This document shows positions 18,116 through 25,113 of a stretch of DNA of 64,000 nt, piece after piece. The translations under genes and the position numbers were made by a program. The notes under the pieces are model-generated. The model was given only the letters and a program-made list of their open reading frames with translations, was not told where the DNA came from and searched no databases. The stretch comes from Cellvibrionaceae bacterium (GTDB taxonomy: Bacteria; Pseudomonadota; Gammaproteobacteria; Pseudomonadales; Cellvibrionaceae): contig JAGKWU010000002.1 in assembly GCA_021151695.1 (NCBI GenBank), forward strand, positions 1-64,000, read 5' to 3'. The first letter of the stretch is position 1, and each line of letters opens with the position of its first letter.

Positions 18116-18736
18116 TTATTGCTGGCTCGCTGAAACTGAAAGCTTCAATCCCAATGCGCCCATAATGCCGCCCGCGGAGCGATCTACCCATTTTTTGTAG
18201 CGTAGGTAAGTGTTTCTTGGCTTTTCTGCTGATAATGCGGTTGCTACTACCGCATACCAGCCAGCGTCGATAATAAAGCCCAAAGCAACCACGGCGATGC
18301 CGTATTGCAGGCTGGGTGCTGCGGGCATAAAGGCAGCGAATACACTGGCAAATACTATGGCGGTTTTGGGGTTACTGATTTGCGTTGCGAAGCCGAATAA
18401 TAAATAGTTCCGGTTGGGTGTTGCTGCGTCGGAGACGTCAAGTGGTTGACTGGCTCCGCGCCAGATGCGGTAACCCAGGTAAGCGAGATAAAGACCACCG
18501 ATAAATTTCAATGCGATATAAAGTGTAGGTACTGCAAGAAACACAGCGTTTAAGCCGAGCAGGGCAGCGGTGGCAAAAATCAAGGAGCCAAGCCCCATAC
18601 CAAGTGCGGAGTTCAATCCGCTTGCTCTACCCGAGGCTGCAGCTGTTCTGGCCACCATAACAAAACTTGGGCCCGGGCTTGCGGCGCCAATAGCAAGAGC
18701 AGCTGCGATGCCGAGTAGAGAAGTGATTTCGTTCAT
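18116..18736 (-). CDS. LysE family amino-acid exporter
   Basis: This 206-residue inner-membrane protein has about six hydrophobic segments and the LysE/RhtB signature near the start (AAALAIGAASPGPSFVMVARTAA) followed by GLNSALGMGLGSLIFATAAL. The central YLGYRIWRGA and FGFATQISNPKTAIVFASVF segments are also typical. Family members export amino acids such as homoserine or threonine; the substrate is not identifiable here. The ATG at 18736 is preceded by AAAGGAGCAC. The gene stands alone. Confidence 0.92.
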   Translation of the reverse strand: MNEITSLLGIAAALAIGAASPGPSFVMVARTAAASGRASGLNSALGMGLGSLIFATAALLGLNAVFLAVPTLYIALKFIGGLYLAYLGYRIWRGASQPLDVSDAATPNRNYLLFGFATQISNPKTAIVFASVFAAFMPAAPSLQYGIAVVALGFIIDAGWYAVVATALSAEKPRNTYLRYKKWVDRSAGGIMGALGLKLSVSASQQ

Positions 18737-19121
18737 ATATGTGCTCCTTTGATTCGCTGTTGGTGTAGGGGATCATTTTAAAATGCAGCGTAATGTGCAG
18801 TGCTCGATGATGAAAATTTTTTAATCTTCAACAATTCTATGTTTCATTTGAATGTTTGCGTTGATATCAGCTCCTGCTACATAAAACTGTTTTAATGCTT
18901 CTTGGTCGTTTCTTTCGATAATTGATTTCGGAGAGTGCATTCTACTCGCGTCTCTTTTATGGTCGCACTTATGGGTGGGTAAATTCTGAGCGCCAGTATA
19001 TTCGGTTTGCCAGAAATCCGCATTGACACTCTATAGGCCTTTCACTATTCTGCCCCGGCAACGGCAAAATCCGTTGTCGGGATTCGTACCCCCGTCTCTT
19101 CCAACTGGCACAAGACCTTTT
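18737..19121. other. Intergenic region without recognisable gene
   Basis: These 385 bases between the LysE start and the conserved leader at 19122 hold no open frame with family-like content. The left part is AT-rich and probably contains the LysE promoter. Confidence 0.5.
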
Positions 19122-19282
19122 CTTGTGTCCCGCACAGTCACGCCTGCGTTATGGTGGCTGGGTGGGGCCACCTTCGGGTGGGCCAGGTTGGTTGGGACTG
19201 GTGGTACGAACCCTGCTCAGTCCACCTCCATGAATTCGTACTTCATGTTGGTGGTTTAAAATCCCAACTCTGAGAACTTATT
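19122..19282 (+). repeat. Conserved leader, copy 1 (plus strand)
   Basis: About 160 bases directly before the truncated MDNITPL gene match the reverse complement of 61273-61431. Shared blocks include ACGCCTGCGTT, TGGTGGCTG, CCTTCGGGTGGGCC and GGTTGGTT, and the match continues into the first codons of the following gene (ATGGATAATATTACCCCGCT). This copy has diverged more and does not keep one long reading frame. Together with its gene it forms a repeated leader-plus-ORF unit. Confidence 0.75.
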
Positions 19283-19525
19283 ATGGATAATATTACCCCG
19301 CTTCACCCCACCTCCAAATCCCAATGCGTTATCACTCTCGATCCTTTCCAGCATATTTATTACCAGCAGAGCTCTATCGATATCCTTTCGCCGGATGGTG
19401 ATCTTTTGGATCGCATTGGCGCCAATGTACAAAAAGACAATGCAGAGCATCCCCAATTTACTTTTAAATCCCTGTGTATGCGCCGACACAATAGAAAATA
19501 CTTATCAGGTTTGGCTTTACTCTGA
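19283..19525 (+). pseudogene. Truncated orphan gene (MDNITPL family)
   Basis: The predicted 80 residues begin MDNITPLHPTSKSQCVITLD and align with the first 57 or so residues of the 105-residue protein encoded at 60955-61272: TLDPFQ, a conserved Tyr, then SPDGDLLDRIGANVQ against SPEGIHLETISQELQ. After HPQF the two sequences part completely, and this copy ends in an unrelated short tail (RKYLSGLALL). The C-terminal helices of the intact copy are missing. It is most simply a 3'-truncated copy; the function of the family is unknown. Confidence 0.6.
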
Positions 19526-19679
19526 CTGGCCGAATGTCAAAACTCTTTCCCCGAAATGTTGCTTATGCTCCTGACTCTGTTCTATTAAGTATCAACTTAA
19601 TTGGCGCCGTATAAGCTCATTGTTCTACAAAAATTTTATAAAAACATTGCCCGACGCTTTCGGTGCGCGAAGAGATTGG

Positions 19680-21173
19680 ATGACTATGACTTCACCTATA
19701 AAAAAAGTTGTAATTGCTGGCGGCGGAACAGCAGGTTGGATGGCTGCAGCGACCATTTCACATCACTTGGGAAAGGTATTGGATATTCGGCTTATTGAAT
19801 CCGAAGAAATTGGAACTGTCGGGGTAGGTGAGGCAACGGTTCCCCCAATGCAGACATTCCATAAATTATTAAATATCGATGAACAAGAATTTTTACGCGC
19901 TACCCAGGGCACCTTCAAGTTGGGGATAAACTTTGAAAACTGGGGGCAATTGGGTGATCAATACATTCACTCATTTGGAATAACTGGCAAAGAATTGTGG
20001 ATGGCTGATTTTGTCCACTTTTGGGTTAAAGCCAAGGCCATGGGCCTGGAGAATGACTACGGTGATTTCTGTTACGAGCTACAAGCGGCAAGAATGGGAA
20101 AATTTGCCGTTACTGAAAACCCGCGTACCAATTACGCCTATCATTTTAACGCCTCGCTCTATGCAAAATTTTTGCGTACATACAGTGAAGCTCGCGGAGT
20201 AAAGCGCACCGAAGGAAAAATTGTTGAAGTCGCAACCCACAGCCACAATGGATATATTAAAGCGGTGACTTTGGCCTCCGGTGAGGTGGTAGAAGGGGAT
20301 TTATTTATTGATTGCACGGGCTTTCGCGGCCTTTTGATTGAACAAACTCTGCATACTGGCTACGAAGATTGGTCGCAGTGGTTGCTTAACGATAGCGCCA
20401 TAGCCTCGCAAACTACCAATCCTTTGCCGGCATTACCTTACACTCGCGCCGTTGCACACCAGTCTGGTTGGCAGTGGCATATTCCACTGCAAAGCCGCAT
20501 TGGTACCGGGTTGGTATATTCCAGTAAATATATTTCGGATGAAGATGCCAGAAAAACCTTTCTCGACAACTTGCCCGGCGAATTAATTAACGAACCCATT
20601 GTATTGAAGTTTAAAACAGGGCGCCGCCTAAAATGCTGGAATAAAAACTGTATTGCCCTGGGGCTCTCCAGTGGATTTATCGAACCCTTGGAATCAACCA
20701 GCATTCATTTGATTATGAACGGCGCGCTGCGATTGGTGAGGCTCTTTCCCAGCAATGGAATTAAAGAATCCAGTATTGAGGAATACAATGCACAAGCCAA
20801 ATTGGAAATTGAACGTATCCGCGATTTTGTAATTTTGCACTATAAGGCTACCGAGCGTGATGATACGCCTTACTGGCGCTATTGCAGGGATATGGTGGCG
20901 CCAGATACCTTGACGCATCGTATTAAGCTGTTTAAAGAGAGTGGAATTGCTTATAAGTCAGAAGGTGAAATATTTTCGCTGGATTCCTGGTCGCAGGTGA
21001 TGATCGGACAGCGTATTTTACCGAACGATTACCATCGGTATGTTGATGCCATGAACCACAAAGATCTTTGCAAGCAGCTGCAAGACTTTTCAATTGAAAT
21101 TAAAAAGCGTGCAATGCAGTTGCCAAGCCACGAAGATTTTGTGCGGGCCTATTGCTCCGAACTTGATGTGTGA
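19680..21173 (+). CDS. Flavin-dependent tryptophan halogenase family protein
   Basis: This 497-residue FADH2-dependent halogenase-type flavoprotein has the N-terminal dinucleotide-binding motif VVIAGGGTAGWMAAATIS, the diagnostic WxWxIP motif (GWQWHIPL), and a conserved lysine in GTFKLGINF at the position of the catalytic Lys of PrnA/RebH. Flavin-binding GTVGVGEATVPP and the C-terminal LGLSSGFIEPLESTSIHL are also typical. The ATG at 19680 follows AAGAGATTGG; an upstream ATG at 19620 would add 20 unlikely residues. Many Cellvibrionales and Xanthomonadales encode such proteins beside TonB receptors, with unknown substrates; here none is adjacent and no partner flavin reductase is seen. Whether it halogenates free tryptophan is not known. 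Confidence 0.92.
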   Translation: MTMTSPIKKVVIAGGGTAGWMAAATISHHLGKVLDIRLIESEEIGTVGVGEATVPPMQTFHKLLNIDEQEFLRATQGTFKLGINFENWGQLGDQYIHSFGITGKELWMADFVHFWVKAKAMGLENDYGDFCYELQAARMGKFAVTENPRTNYAYHFNASLYAKFLRTYSEARGVKRTEGKIVEVATHSHNGYIKAVTLASGEVVEGDLFIDCTGFRGLLIEQTLHTGYEDWSQWLLNDSAIASQTTNPLPALPYTRAVAHQSGWQWHIPLQSRIGTGLVYSSKYISDEDARKTFLDNLPGELINEPIVLKFKTGRRLKCWNKNCIALGLSSGFIEPLESTSIHLIMNGALRLVRLFPSNGIKESSIEEYNAQAKLEIERIRDFVILHYKATERDDTPYWRYCRDMVAPDTLTHRIKLFKESGIAYKSEGEIFSLDSWSQVMIGQRILPNDYHRYVDAMNHKDLCKQLQDFSIEIKKRAMQLPSHEDFVRAYCSELDV

Positions 21174-21190
21174 AATTCTGGTGCATCTTT

Positions 21191-21270
21191 AAAGCGAAGC
21201 GGGAAGACCGAGCCGAATACGCCGTATGGGTTTCGAAGTGCGGCGCACCACGCTTCGCTTTAGGTGCGCC
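21191..21270. repeat. REP-like nested inverted repeat
   Basis: AAAGCGAAGCG at 21191 pairs with CGCTTCGCTTT at 21251, and GGCGCACC at 21242 pairs with GGTGCGCC at 21263 around that right arm. It lies between the converging halogenase gene and the minus-strand gene at 21293. The composition and nested symmetry are typical of dispersed REP or BIME elements, and it may also terminate transcription. Confidence 0.6.
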
Positions 21271-21292
21271 CTACGTCGTACTTGGTGTTGGA

Positions 21293-21808
21293 TTATGCAG
21301 TTGCGATCATAGCCGGCATGTCTTCATATGGATTTGACATGTCGGTACCTAACCATTCATTAAGCTGGTCCACCGTCCAGCCACATTTGTTCACAAGATG
21401 CCTGGCTAGCAACCAATAGTTGATACGCCCCTCTTCAAACGCGCCAAAGTTGGCTGCGTAAAGCGCAAGCATTTTAATATCGAGTAACAGATTGCTTCGC
21501 TCGCTCACCTCAGCATCAAAATATTTTTCGTATTCGTTTGAGCTGTGATGGATGTAGTGCCCTGCAGGCAGACGCTCGCAGAGGCTCATATATTCTTGTG
21601 TCTGCAAGATCCAGAGATGCCAAACCTCGTCAATTTCTCGCGATACGGGAATGGCGCCGGTGCATTGCTCTGCCATAAATAAAAACTTCAACGTCTCTTC
21701 AATTTGTATTTGTAGATCCCGTTGCGAAAGCTGGGGAAGTTTCCGTTGGAAGTAGCGCAGCATTGGTTCATTTGCGTAAGTGGCCAATAATTGCTGAGTG
21801 GATAGCAT
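21293..21808 (-). CDS. Uncharacterised protein, glycine-rich-domain-protein-like
   Basis: This 171-residue soluble, mostly helical protein contains REIDEVWHLWILQTQEYMSLC, close to the DEVWHLHILxT signature of the eukaryotic and bacterial glycine-rich-domain protein (GRDP/DUF1399) family. A second feature is GHYIHHSSNEYEKYF. The His residues of WHLW and YIHH could form a metal site. The ATG at 21808 is preceded by GGGAGAGACTGCC. The next gene upstream on the same strand, the Cys-rich peptide at 21872-22123, is 63 bases away, so they probably form an operon. Function is unknown. Confidence 0.6.
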   Translation of the reverse strand: MLSTQQLLATYANEPMLRYFQRKLPQLSQRDLQIQIEETLKFLFMAEQCTGAIPVSREIDEVWHLWILQTQEYMSLCERLPAGHYIHHSSNEYEKYFDAEVSERSNLLLDIKMLALYAANFGAFEEGRINYWLLARHLVNKCGWTVDQLNEWLGTDMSNPYEDMPAMIATA

Positions 21809-21871
21809 GGCAGTCTCTCCCTGGATGCTGGGCAGGAATCCCTTCGGAGGGCGGACCGAAGGGATAATCTA

Positions 21872-22123
21872 TCAACGCTTAATCACAGGATTGGTGCGTG
21901 GGTCCACGTCCAAGCGCAAACGCGCGTTGGGGCAACAAGTCCCACCATCGGGTTTACAGCAACCATCACGCGCCATTTTTGGGATAACACCCTGTTTCAG
22001 TAGATGTTCGATGGCATCTTCATGCACAACCATGGTTCTTTTGGTCAGCTCGCGCAACAAGCTTTCCAAACGAACCTGTGTAACCAACTCTACATTAAGT
22101 GCCGCAGCAGTTTGATCGTTCAT
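21872..22123 (-). CDS. Small Cys-cluster protein
   Basis: The 83-residue protein begins MNDQTAAALNVELVTQVRLE; the ATG at 22123 has GGAGAGGG eight bases upstream. A helical N-terminal two-thirds (LESLLRELTKRTMVVHEDAIEHLL) is followed by a compact cluster DGCCKPDGGTCCPNARLRLD with four cysteines in two CC pairs. I do not recognise the family. The CC-x6-CC arrangement could bind a metal or mark a modified peptide. It sits just upstream of the GRDP-like gene and is probably cotranscribed with it. Confidence 0.6.
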   Translation of the reverse strand: MNDQTAAALNVELVTQVRLESLLRELTKRTMVVHEDAIEHLLKQGVIPKMARDGCCKPDGGTCCPNARLRLDVDPRTNPVIKR

Positions 22124-22302
22124 AGCGTTCCCTCTCCATAAAAAGCCCTGATAACCGCTCATCCCACTGAAGCAGGGCGATAATTCAGTTGGTAGGTTAA
22201 ACGCTACTCTGAAATGCGTGGTGGAAAAGCGGAAAAAGGCACAGAGGCTTGGTGAGATATTCACAAGTTTGGTGGTTTTTATACAAAGTGAGAACGGGCT
22301 TG

Positions 22303-22357
22303 CGTAGGTTGGTGGTAAAGCTTGCGAATGCAAGCTGCACCCCAACGCGACCATCTT
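22303..22357. repeat. REP element, copy 1
   Basis: This 55-base unit, from CGTAGGTTGGTGGTAAAGC to the CCATCTT end, recurs almost unchanged at 22939-22993. It contains the hairpin GCTTGCGAATGCAAGC. It lies 12 bases past the end of the REP-associated transposase gene. Confidence 0.8.
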
Positions 22358-22369
22358 CCCGCATCAACC

Positions 22370-22834
22370 CTACCTATAAAATTTATGAACAGACGAATAA
22401 GGCCAATCCAAAGCGTCTTGTACATGCCCATGCTTCACCGGATTTTGATGTATATATTCAATATGATTTAAATAATCCCGTTCATCCCGAATGCAACGCT
22501 CCCAATAACGTCTTTGCCAAATACCTCTCTCGCCTTTTTGCAATCGGCTTGAATTGATTCGTTCGGTTTTGGGTAATTGTTTTGAGAAATGTATTTTGAT
22601 GAGCGACCAACGTTTCGCGTAATCGCAATCGCCATCGGGTAGTGTCCAAATGCAATGGAGATGGTCGGGCAGGATAACGATGGCGTTAATGATGAATGGG
22701 TGGCGGTCTTTCACATATTTTATTGATGCGCGCAAAGCATCAATATGTTGCACCAGTAATTTTTCTTTGCGGTTGGCTAGCGTTACCGTGAAAAAATAAC
22801 AGCCGCCTTTTACGTATGCACGGCGATAATCCAT
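22370..22834 (-). CDS. REP-associated tyrosine transposase (RAYT)
   Basis: This 154-residue Y1-type transposase is related to IS200/IS605 TnpA and is thought to process and mobilise REP sequences. The HUH motif appears as LPDHLHCIWTLP. The usual start (DYRRAYVKGGCYFFTVTLANR), the central WSLIKIHFSK, and WQRRYWERCIRDERDYLNHIEYIHQNPVKHG are all diagnostic; the catalytic Tyr is in the region of NHIEYIHQNP. REP copies flank the gene on both sides, the arrangement known for RAYT loci. Such genes are usually domesticated single-copy loci rather than mobile insertion sequences. Confidence 0.93.
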   Translation of the reverse strand: MDYRRAYVKGGCYFFTVTLANRKEKLLVQHIDALRASIKYVKDRHPFIINAIVILPDHLHCIWTLPDGDCDYAKRWSLIKIHFSKQLPKTERINSSRLQKGERGIWQRRYWERCIRDERDYLNHIEYIHQNPVKHGHVQDALDWPYSSVHKFYR

Positions 22835-22897
22835 AAAACCTCCTTGTTAATTTAAAATATTCCCTGTGTAAATGTTGTGCCACGAATGAGTCAGACA

Positions 22898-22993
22898 TGT
22901 TGGGGTGCGCTTCGCTTACCGCCAACCTACAAATCAGGCGTAGGTTGGCGGTAAGGCTTGCGAAAGCAAGCTGCACCCCAACATGACCATCTT
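22898..22993. repeat. REP elements in inverted pair (BIME)
   Basis: A half-unit in inverse orientation (TGTTGGGGTGCGC to CCGCCAACCTAC, 22898-22930) is followed by a complete direct copy at 22939-22993 with hairpin GCTTGCGAAAGCAAGC. A short relic (TGTTGGGGTG) recurs near 23030. Together with the copy at 22303 they bracket the RAYT gene. Confidence 0.8.
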
Positions 22994-23104
22994 TCCGATT
23001 AAACCAAGGCACCAATTTGCGAGTCAAAAATGTTGGGGTGGGTCGCGCAGATTGCACAGCGTTTACCCCAGTCTGCGCGCTTTGTAAAAGGGTTTAAAAA
23101 AAGT

Positions 23105-23204
23105 TGGTGGGCATTGAGGAATCGAACCCCATTAACCTCCTTCAAAAGCAGACTGAATCCAACCTGCTTTTGAAGGGAGGTGCTCTACCATTAAGCTAAT
23201 GCCC
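23105..23204 (-). tRNA. tRNA-like RNA with greatly extended anticodon arm
   Basis: Read on the minus strand the 100 bases show a tRNA frame: acceptor strands GGGCATT and AATGCCC, D arm GCTTAATGGTAGAGC, T arm GGGGTTCGATTCCTC, and an encoded ACCA end. Between the D and T arms, instead of a 17-base anticodon arm, is a stem of 17 pairs with one bulged C (ACCTCC then CTTCAAAAGCAG, against CTGCTTTTGAAG then GAGGT) closed by the 12-base loop GTTGGATTCAGT. No normal 7-base anticodon loop is left at the tip; CTTCAAA near the base would give UCA if used as a loop. The D arm fits best with U8-A9 if the acceptor has only six pairs. It may be a decoy, a regulatory RNA, or a tRNA pseudogene. Identity as a decoding tRNA is doubtful. 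Confidence 0.55.
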
Positions 23205-23976
23205 ATAAAATAGCTAATAATTGTTTTGAGTCTTCTTTGTTAATACTATATTCGCATCTGCAAAGAGTTTCTAATGCTTTTGCATATCTTTTTTGATTTT
23301 TTTTATATTTATTAAGTCGGCTGTAATATTTTGTTTGCTTCAGCATTTCTGCAATTTGTTCATTTGAAGGGCGTGCTACAGTGCACATTTTTTCGGCTAC
23401 ATCCTTTGCTACCTTTGTGAAAAGGATGAAGTCATCAAACATGATTTCTTTGTATTTGTTTGGTGCGTTATATTTTTCTAACCCAGTGGTTTGTACTTCA
23501 AGTTTTTCCCTAAGCCTTTCGCAGGCTTTGTCATATTTTGTGCTTTCTATTGTTGGATGCATGAATGTATTTCTAATGTTTCTATAATATTCCAGTATTT
23601 CAATTTCTTGGTGAGAAATTGTGTCTTGATGGTTTAGTGCTGCCAGCATTCGTTTCAATAGTGAATCTTCACCATTGTCCAATTTAACTTCAAAAGGTAA
23701 TTCCTTTTTAAGCTCTATGAGGTACCCTTCAAACTGCTGATATACATTAAGTAGATGTAATTGCGATGCTCTCACTTTTAAGCTTTCGGCCGATACCGTA
23801 TTTACTTTGATTTTGTTCTTCGAGGCAATCTCCTGGATATAGCTGTCAAAGTTGTCGCTTTTGTCTGCTTTATCCAATAGGTCTCGAATTGCAAGTTCGA
23901 TACATTCTACTATGGAGTCAACACGGCCAAATGTATTATTCAGCGTCTGATAGCACTTATATCTAAAGCTTTCCAA
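23191..23976 (-). CDS. HEPN-like protein overlapping the tRNA-like gene
   Basis: This 261-residue, largely helical protein is encoded in DNA clearly lower in GC than its neighbours. The segment EILEYYRNIRNTFMHP contains R135-x4-H140, the Rx4-6H motif of HEPN-domain RNases, placed as usual at the start of a helix after an acidic helix. The start is TTG at 23976, supported by AGGAGG four bases upstream. The stop codon lies 14 bases inside the tRNA-like element, so the two share a transcript orientation and overlap. Many HEPN proteins are toxins or defence effectors that cut tRNA or other RNA. That activity here, and a functional link to the RNA, are inferences. I do not recognise a more exact family. 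Confidence 0.55.
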   Translation of the reverse strand: MESFRYKCYQTLNNTFGRVDSIVECIELAIRDLLDKADKSDNFDSYIQEIASKNKIKVNTVSAESLKVRASQLHLLNVYQQFEGYLIELKKELPFEVKLDNGEDSLLKRMLAALNHQDTISHQEIEILEYYRNIRNTFMHPTIESTKYDKACERLREKLEVQTTGLEKYNAPNKYKEIMFDDFILFTKVAKDVAEKMCTVARPSNEQIAEMLKQTKYYSRLNKYKKNQKRYAKALETLCRCEYSINKEDSKQLLAILWALA

Positions 23977-24047
23977 TGGGCCTCCTTATTTGAGTGGTGC
24001 CATCTGTACTGGAGTCGATGTATGACTAGCTGGTTGGCAGCTTCCCC

Positions 24048-24080
24048 AAAAATAAACCCGCACGCAGCGGGTTTATTTTT
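24048..24080. terminator. Bidirectional terminator after argF
   Basis: AAAAATAAACCCGC and GCGGGTTTATTTTT pair perfectly around ACGCA, with A-runs and T-runs on both sides so that it can work in both directions. It lies 13 bases past the argF stop on the minus strand. Confidence 0.88.
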
Positions 24081-24093
24081 AACTCATCATCCA

Positions 24094-25011
24094 TCACTGA
24101 TTAAACAAAAACTCCATCAGTGCTTTCTGGGCATGTAAGCGGTTCTCCGCTTCTTCCCACACAATAGCTTTTGGATCATCCATTATCTCGGCGCTGACTT
24201 CTTTGCCTCGGTAGGCGGGGAGGCAGTGCATGAATAATGCGTCGGGTTTGGCGTGGCTCATGAGGTCGCGGTTGACTTGGTAGTCGATGAAGATCATCTC
24301 GCGCTCTTTCTTTTGTTCCTCTTGGCCCATGGATGCCCAGGTGTCGGTGATTACCAGGTCGGCGCCTTGTACTGCCAATTCGGGATTGCGGGTGAGCATG
24401 ACGCGGTCTTTGTTTTGATCGACAACTTCGCCGTGGGGTTCGAAATTTTTGGGTGTGGCTATGCGCAATTCAAAGTCCAATATTTTGGCGGCTTGAATGT
24501 AGGTTTTGCACATGTTGTTGCCATCGCCCACCCAGGCAACGGTTTTGCCTTGCATGGAGCCGCGCAGCTCGACAAAGGTTTGTATGTCGGCGAGCAGCTG
24601 GCAGGGGTGGAAATCGTCGGTGAGGCCGTTGATGACCGGTACGCGCGAGTGCTTGGCAAAGCGCTGTACAGTGGCGTGGGCGAAGGTGCGGATCATCACC
24701 ATGTCGACCATGCTGGCGATGCAGCGCGCTGCATCTTCGATTGGCTCGCCGCGGCCTAATTGCGAATCTTTGGTCGACAGGAATATGGCGTGGCCGCCCA
24801 TCTGCGCGAAGCCGGCTTCGAAGGATACGCGGGTGCGAGTGGACGACTTTTCAAAAATCATCGCGAGGACTTTGTTTTTGAAAATTTCCGGTGAGGTGCC
24901 AGCACGTTGCATGGCTTTGAGTTCTATCGCGCGCTGGATGATGTTGTTGAGTTCATCGCGCGTTACGTCTTCCAGTGTTAAAAAATGTCTCGGTGCCTTT
25001 TGGGGTACCAT
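24094..25011 (-). CDS. argF: Ornithine carbamoyltransferase
   Basis: This 305-residue enzyme converts ornithine and carbamoyl phosphate to citrulline in arginine synthesis. It has the carbamoyl-phosphate loop SSTRTRVSFE, the ornithine-side motif FMHCLPAYRG, HPCQLLADIQTF, and VITDTWASMGQEEQ. The ATG at 25011 (MVPQKAPRHFLTLED) is favoured because AAGAGAAAAG precedes it and homologues start here; an upstream frame to 25092 would add 27 Arg-rich residues. It follows argD by about 100 bases, so argD-argF form an arginine pair as in pseudomonads. Confidence 0.96.
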   Translation of the reverse strand: MVPQKAPRHFLTLEDVTRDELNNIIQRAIELKAMQRAGTSPEIFKNKVLAMIFEKSSTRTRVSFEAGFAQMGGHAIFLSTKDSQLGRGEPIEDAARCIASMVDMVMIRTFAHATVQRFAKHSRVPVINGLTDDFHPCQLLADIQTFVELRGSMQGKTVAWVGDGNNMCKTYIQAAKILDFELRIATPKNFEPHGEVVDQNKDRVMLTRNPELAVQGADLVITDTWASMGQEEQKKEREMIFIDYQVNRDLMSHAKPDALFMHCLPAYRGKEVSAEIMDDPKAIVWEEAENRLHAQKALMEFLFNQ

Positions 25012-25090
25012 GATGCTTTTCTCTTTTTTGAGCCGCGTTTGCCGGCGCTGCGTGCACGCCGGGGTTATCGGTAGCGCTGCTCTGGTTTGC

Positions 25091-25110
25091 AACGCGGGTC
25101 GCCCCGCGTT
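25091..25110. other. GC-rich hairpin between argD and argF
   Basis: AACGCGGG and CCCGCGTT pair perfectly around TCGC. A run of seven T follows on the plus strand but not on the minus strand, the direction of the arg genes. It is therefore not a terminator for argD; it may be an mRNA processing or stability structure, or chance. Confidence 0.4.
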
Positions 25111-25113
25111 TTT

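Noticed and set aside
19023..19259. A 78-codon plus-strand frame over the conserved leader
   Set aside because: The frame does not coincide with the frame conserved in the second copy at 61273-61431, and it has no ribosome binding site.
23105..23204. Reading the tRNA-like element as a selenocysteine tRNA because CTTCAAA would give a UCA anticodon
   Set aside because: tRNA-Sec has an eight-pair acceptor and long extra arm in a different place; here the extra bases form the anticodon arm itself. No selenoprotein gene is in the window.
23105..23204. A group I intron in the tRNA
   Set aside because: The extra segment is under 30 bases and a simple hairpin, far too short for a self-splicing intron.
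25091..25110. Terminator between argD and argF
   Set aside because: The T-run follows only on the plus strand, while both genes are on the minus strand.
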